NCBI GenBank assembly: GCA_047629355.1
Contig: JBLHWU010000177.1
Location: 1-13,622 of the forward strand
Length of the DNA stretch: 13,622 bases
DNA from: CAYUNA01 sp047629355
Lineage (GTDB): Bacteria > Bacteroidota > Bacteroidia > Chitinophagales > Saprospiraceae
Direction: 5' to 3'
Positions 12,785 through 13,622 of this stretch are shown one piece after another. How positions within the stretch are numbered: the first letter of the stretch is position 1; each line of letters opens with the position of its first letter. The notes below the pieces were generated by a model. The model was given only the letters and a program-made list of their open reading frames with translations, did not search any database and had not been told where the DNA came from. Both the position numbers and the translations under genes were made by a program.

Positions 12785-13100
12785 AAGTAACGCCTAGTAA
12801 TTAATCAGGTAATTTTATAAACATCTTTTTACGCTATTTTTCCCTTAAAAATTTCTTCAATAACACTGGCTATTCAAAAATTTTGGTTCTTTGATAAATT
12901 CCGTGATTTGCAATAGAGCTTAGAGGTTCGAGAAACCGCCAAGTTCAGAAATTACTAATGGTTGGCGATTTTTTAGAAGCTCCAACCACTAATGAAAGTT
13001 AATAATCCACGGGATTTGTCAAAGAGCCAGAATTTTTAAAGAAAAACTATCGAAAAATCTTGTCTAAAAATTTTACCTGATTAATTACGACGCGTTACTT
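12785..13100 (+). mobile_element. Palindromic MITE-like element E2 (164 bp, interrupted by E3)
   Basis: The two ends are inverted copies: AAGTAACGC, a variable base, T, a variable base, GTAATTAATC, then AGGTAA. They occur at 12785-12812 (plus) and 13100-13073 (minus). Imperfect inverted similarity runs about 75 bp inward (TTTTTAGACA-type, TATTTTTC, TTAAAAATT). With the E3 insertion and one copy of its target duplication removed, the element is 164 bp and aligns with E1 through the core. The family is not one I recognise. Confidence 0.65.
12885..13028 (+). mobile_element. ISL3-like MITE E3 (144 bp) inserted in E2
   Basis: The termini are inverted repeats of GGNTCTTTGANAAATNCCGT followed by G, with three differences in 24. 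They begin with GG and carry CTTTG, as ISL3-family insertion sequences do. The flanks AAAATTTT (12877-12884) and AGAATTTT (13029-13036) match at seven of eight positions, consistent with the 8-bp target duplication of that family. Internal subterminal repeats (TAATGGTTGG against CCAACCACTAA) form further hairpins. There is no transposase, so mobility would depend on an enzyme elsewhere in the genome. Confidence 0.7.
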
Positions 13101-13378
13101 CCTAGTTATTCAAATTAATACGCTAAGATTCTTAACAGAAAGATTTTGTTCCTAGTTTTTGCTTTGAAACTGCAATTTATGTTGATATAATAAACATTTT
13201 CAAAGTGAAAATTATGGACTAAATATTCTCTCAATAATGTGAAATTATTTTTTTTCGCGTTCCTTAATTCTACTTTAAGACTCTTAAATCTGGTGCAAAA
13301 AAAAAGGAAGTTTGAGGAATAAAAAGTCCCTCTGCCAAAGATTCAAATAAACTTTTGTTACACCGTAAAAAAAGGAGG
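13101..13378. other. Gene-free AT-rich interval
   Basis: I find no gene or clear signal here beyond a small hairpin, TTTAAG-act-CTTAAA, near 13273-13287. The sequence is AT-rich with stops in all frames. Confidence 0.5.
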
Positions 13379-13484
13379 GTGAAGTGGTTCAAGAGTACCG
13401 CCACGCTGTGGCTATAAGATAGAAAATATTACTTTGTTACCAAGAGGGTCGGCACGCTGTGCCTGCATTTCTAAACCACCTCAC
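13379..13484. repeat. Structured repeat with two CACGCTGTG hairpins enclosed by an outer stem
   Basis: GTGAAGTGGTT (13379-13389) pairs with AACCACCTCAC (13474-13484) at ten of eleven positions. The enclosed segment holds two direct-repeat units 50 bp apart. Each starts with CAAGAG and contains a 13-bp palindrome: GCCACGCTGTGGC (13400-13412) and GGCACGCTGTGCC (13451-13463). The second differs from the first by compensating changes. The fold would be a closed multi-branch structure. It may be a composite REP-type element or a structured RNA; a terminator follows 10 nt later. Confidence 0.55.
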
Positions 13485-13493
13485 ATCTCTCAC

Positions 13494-13525
13494 AAAAAAC
13501 TGTTGACGTGTGCGTGCAGTTTTTT
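13494..13525. terminator. Terminator-like hairpin after the structured repeat
   Basis: AAAAAACTG (13494-13502) pairs perfectly with CAGTTTTTT (13517-13525) around a 14-nt loop. The T-run serves plus-strand transcripts, and the A-run on the other side would serve minus-strand transcripts entering the window from the right. Confidence 0.6.
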
Positions 13526-13622
13526 CGTAAACCCTATTCCCTAAACAACCCCATCTTTTAAATTAAGACGTTCTTTCTTTCATTTCAATCACTCATTCTC
13601 CCTATTCATGGGTATAAATATC

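Noticed and set aside
12905..12945. T-arm-like motif (GAGGTTCGAGAAACC followed by GCCA) suggesting a tRNA end
   Set aside because: No matching acceptor, D-arm or anticodon arm lies upstream at the right spacing, and the motif is inside the internal hairpins of MITE E3.
13608..13622. ATG near the right edge as a possible gene start
   Set aside because: Only five codons are visible and no promoter or leader supports it.

Overview
The window looks like a chromosomal segment from a Bacteroidota bacterium, most likely of the Saprospiria type. Four things point this way. Promoter-like TAnnTTTG boxes precede several genes. No strong Shine-Dalgarno sequences are evident. The first gene encodes an Asp-rich, DUF11-type secreted repeat protein of a style common in that group. 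AT-rich intergenic DNA surrounds housekeeping genes with Bacteroidota-like sequences. Taxonomy is inferred from these features, not measured.

Layout. 1-1189 (-): N-terminal part of a secreted DUF11-repeat protein. 1190-2330: long gene-free stretch with a large imperfect inverted repeat (about 1869-2024), a 15-bp perfect palindrome and a promoter box. 2331-3011 (+): Crp/Fnr-family regulator with its own terminator. 3103-3173: REP-like inverted pair. 3290-3661 (-): STAS anti-sigma antagonist. 3662-4468: gene-free DNA with an orphan terminator and a promoter. 4469-7021 (+): clpC. 7377-8027 (+): infC with a non-AUG start and a strong terminator. 8148-10109: a decay zone holding an orphan GIY-YIG/URI-like domain, a truncated DUF4240-like gene, a frameshifted membrane-protein/XRE-regulator operon and a multiply broken membrane-protein gene. 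10300-11181 (-): fabD. 11314-11910 (-): folE. 12062-12472 (-): a 6-pyruvoyl-tetrahydropterin synthase family gene. 12473-13622: no protein genes, but stacked palindromic elements and a structured repeat followed by a terminator.

How the genes relate. FolE makes 7,8-dihydroneopterin triphosphate, the substrate of the PTPS-family enzyme encoded just upstream on the same strand, so these two form a pterin module. ClpC, IF3 and FabD are independent housekeeping functions, each with its own terminator. The Crp/Fnr and STAS genes are convergent single-gene regulators. The decayed genes between infC and fabD look like accessory cargo being lost.

Most notable is the right-hand end. Two adjacent homologous palindromic elements (about 155 bp and 164 bp) share a core in opposite orientation. 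The second is split by a 144-bp ISL3-like MITE flanked by near-identical 8-bp duplications, and the first acts as its natural empty-site control. The conserved end of this family, about 26 bp, also occurs alone at two other places. One lies next to the promoter of the PTPS gene and the other at the truncation point of the DUF4240-like gene.
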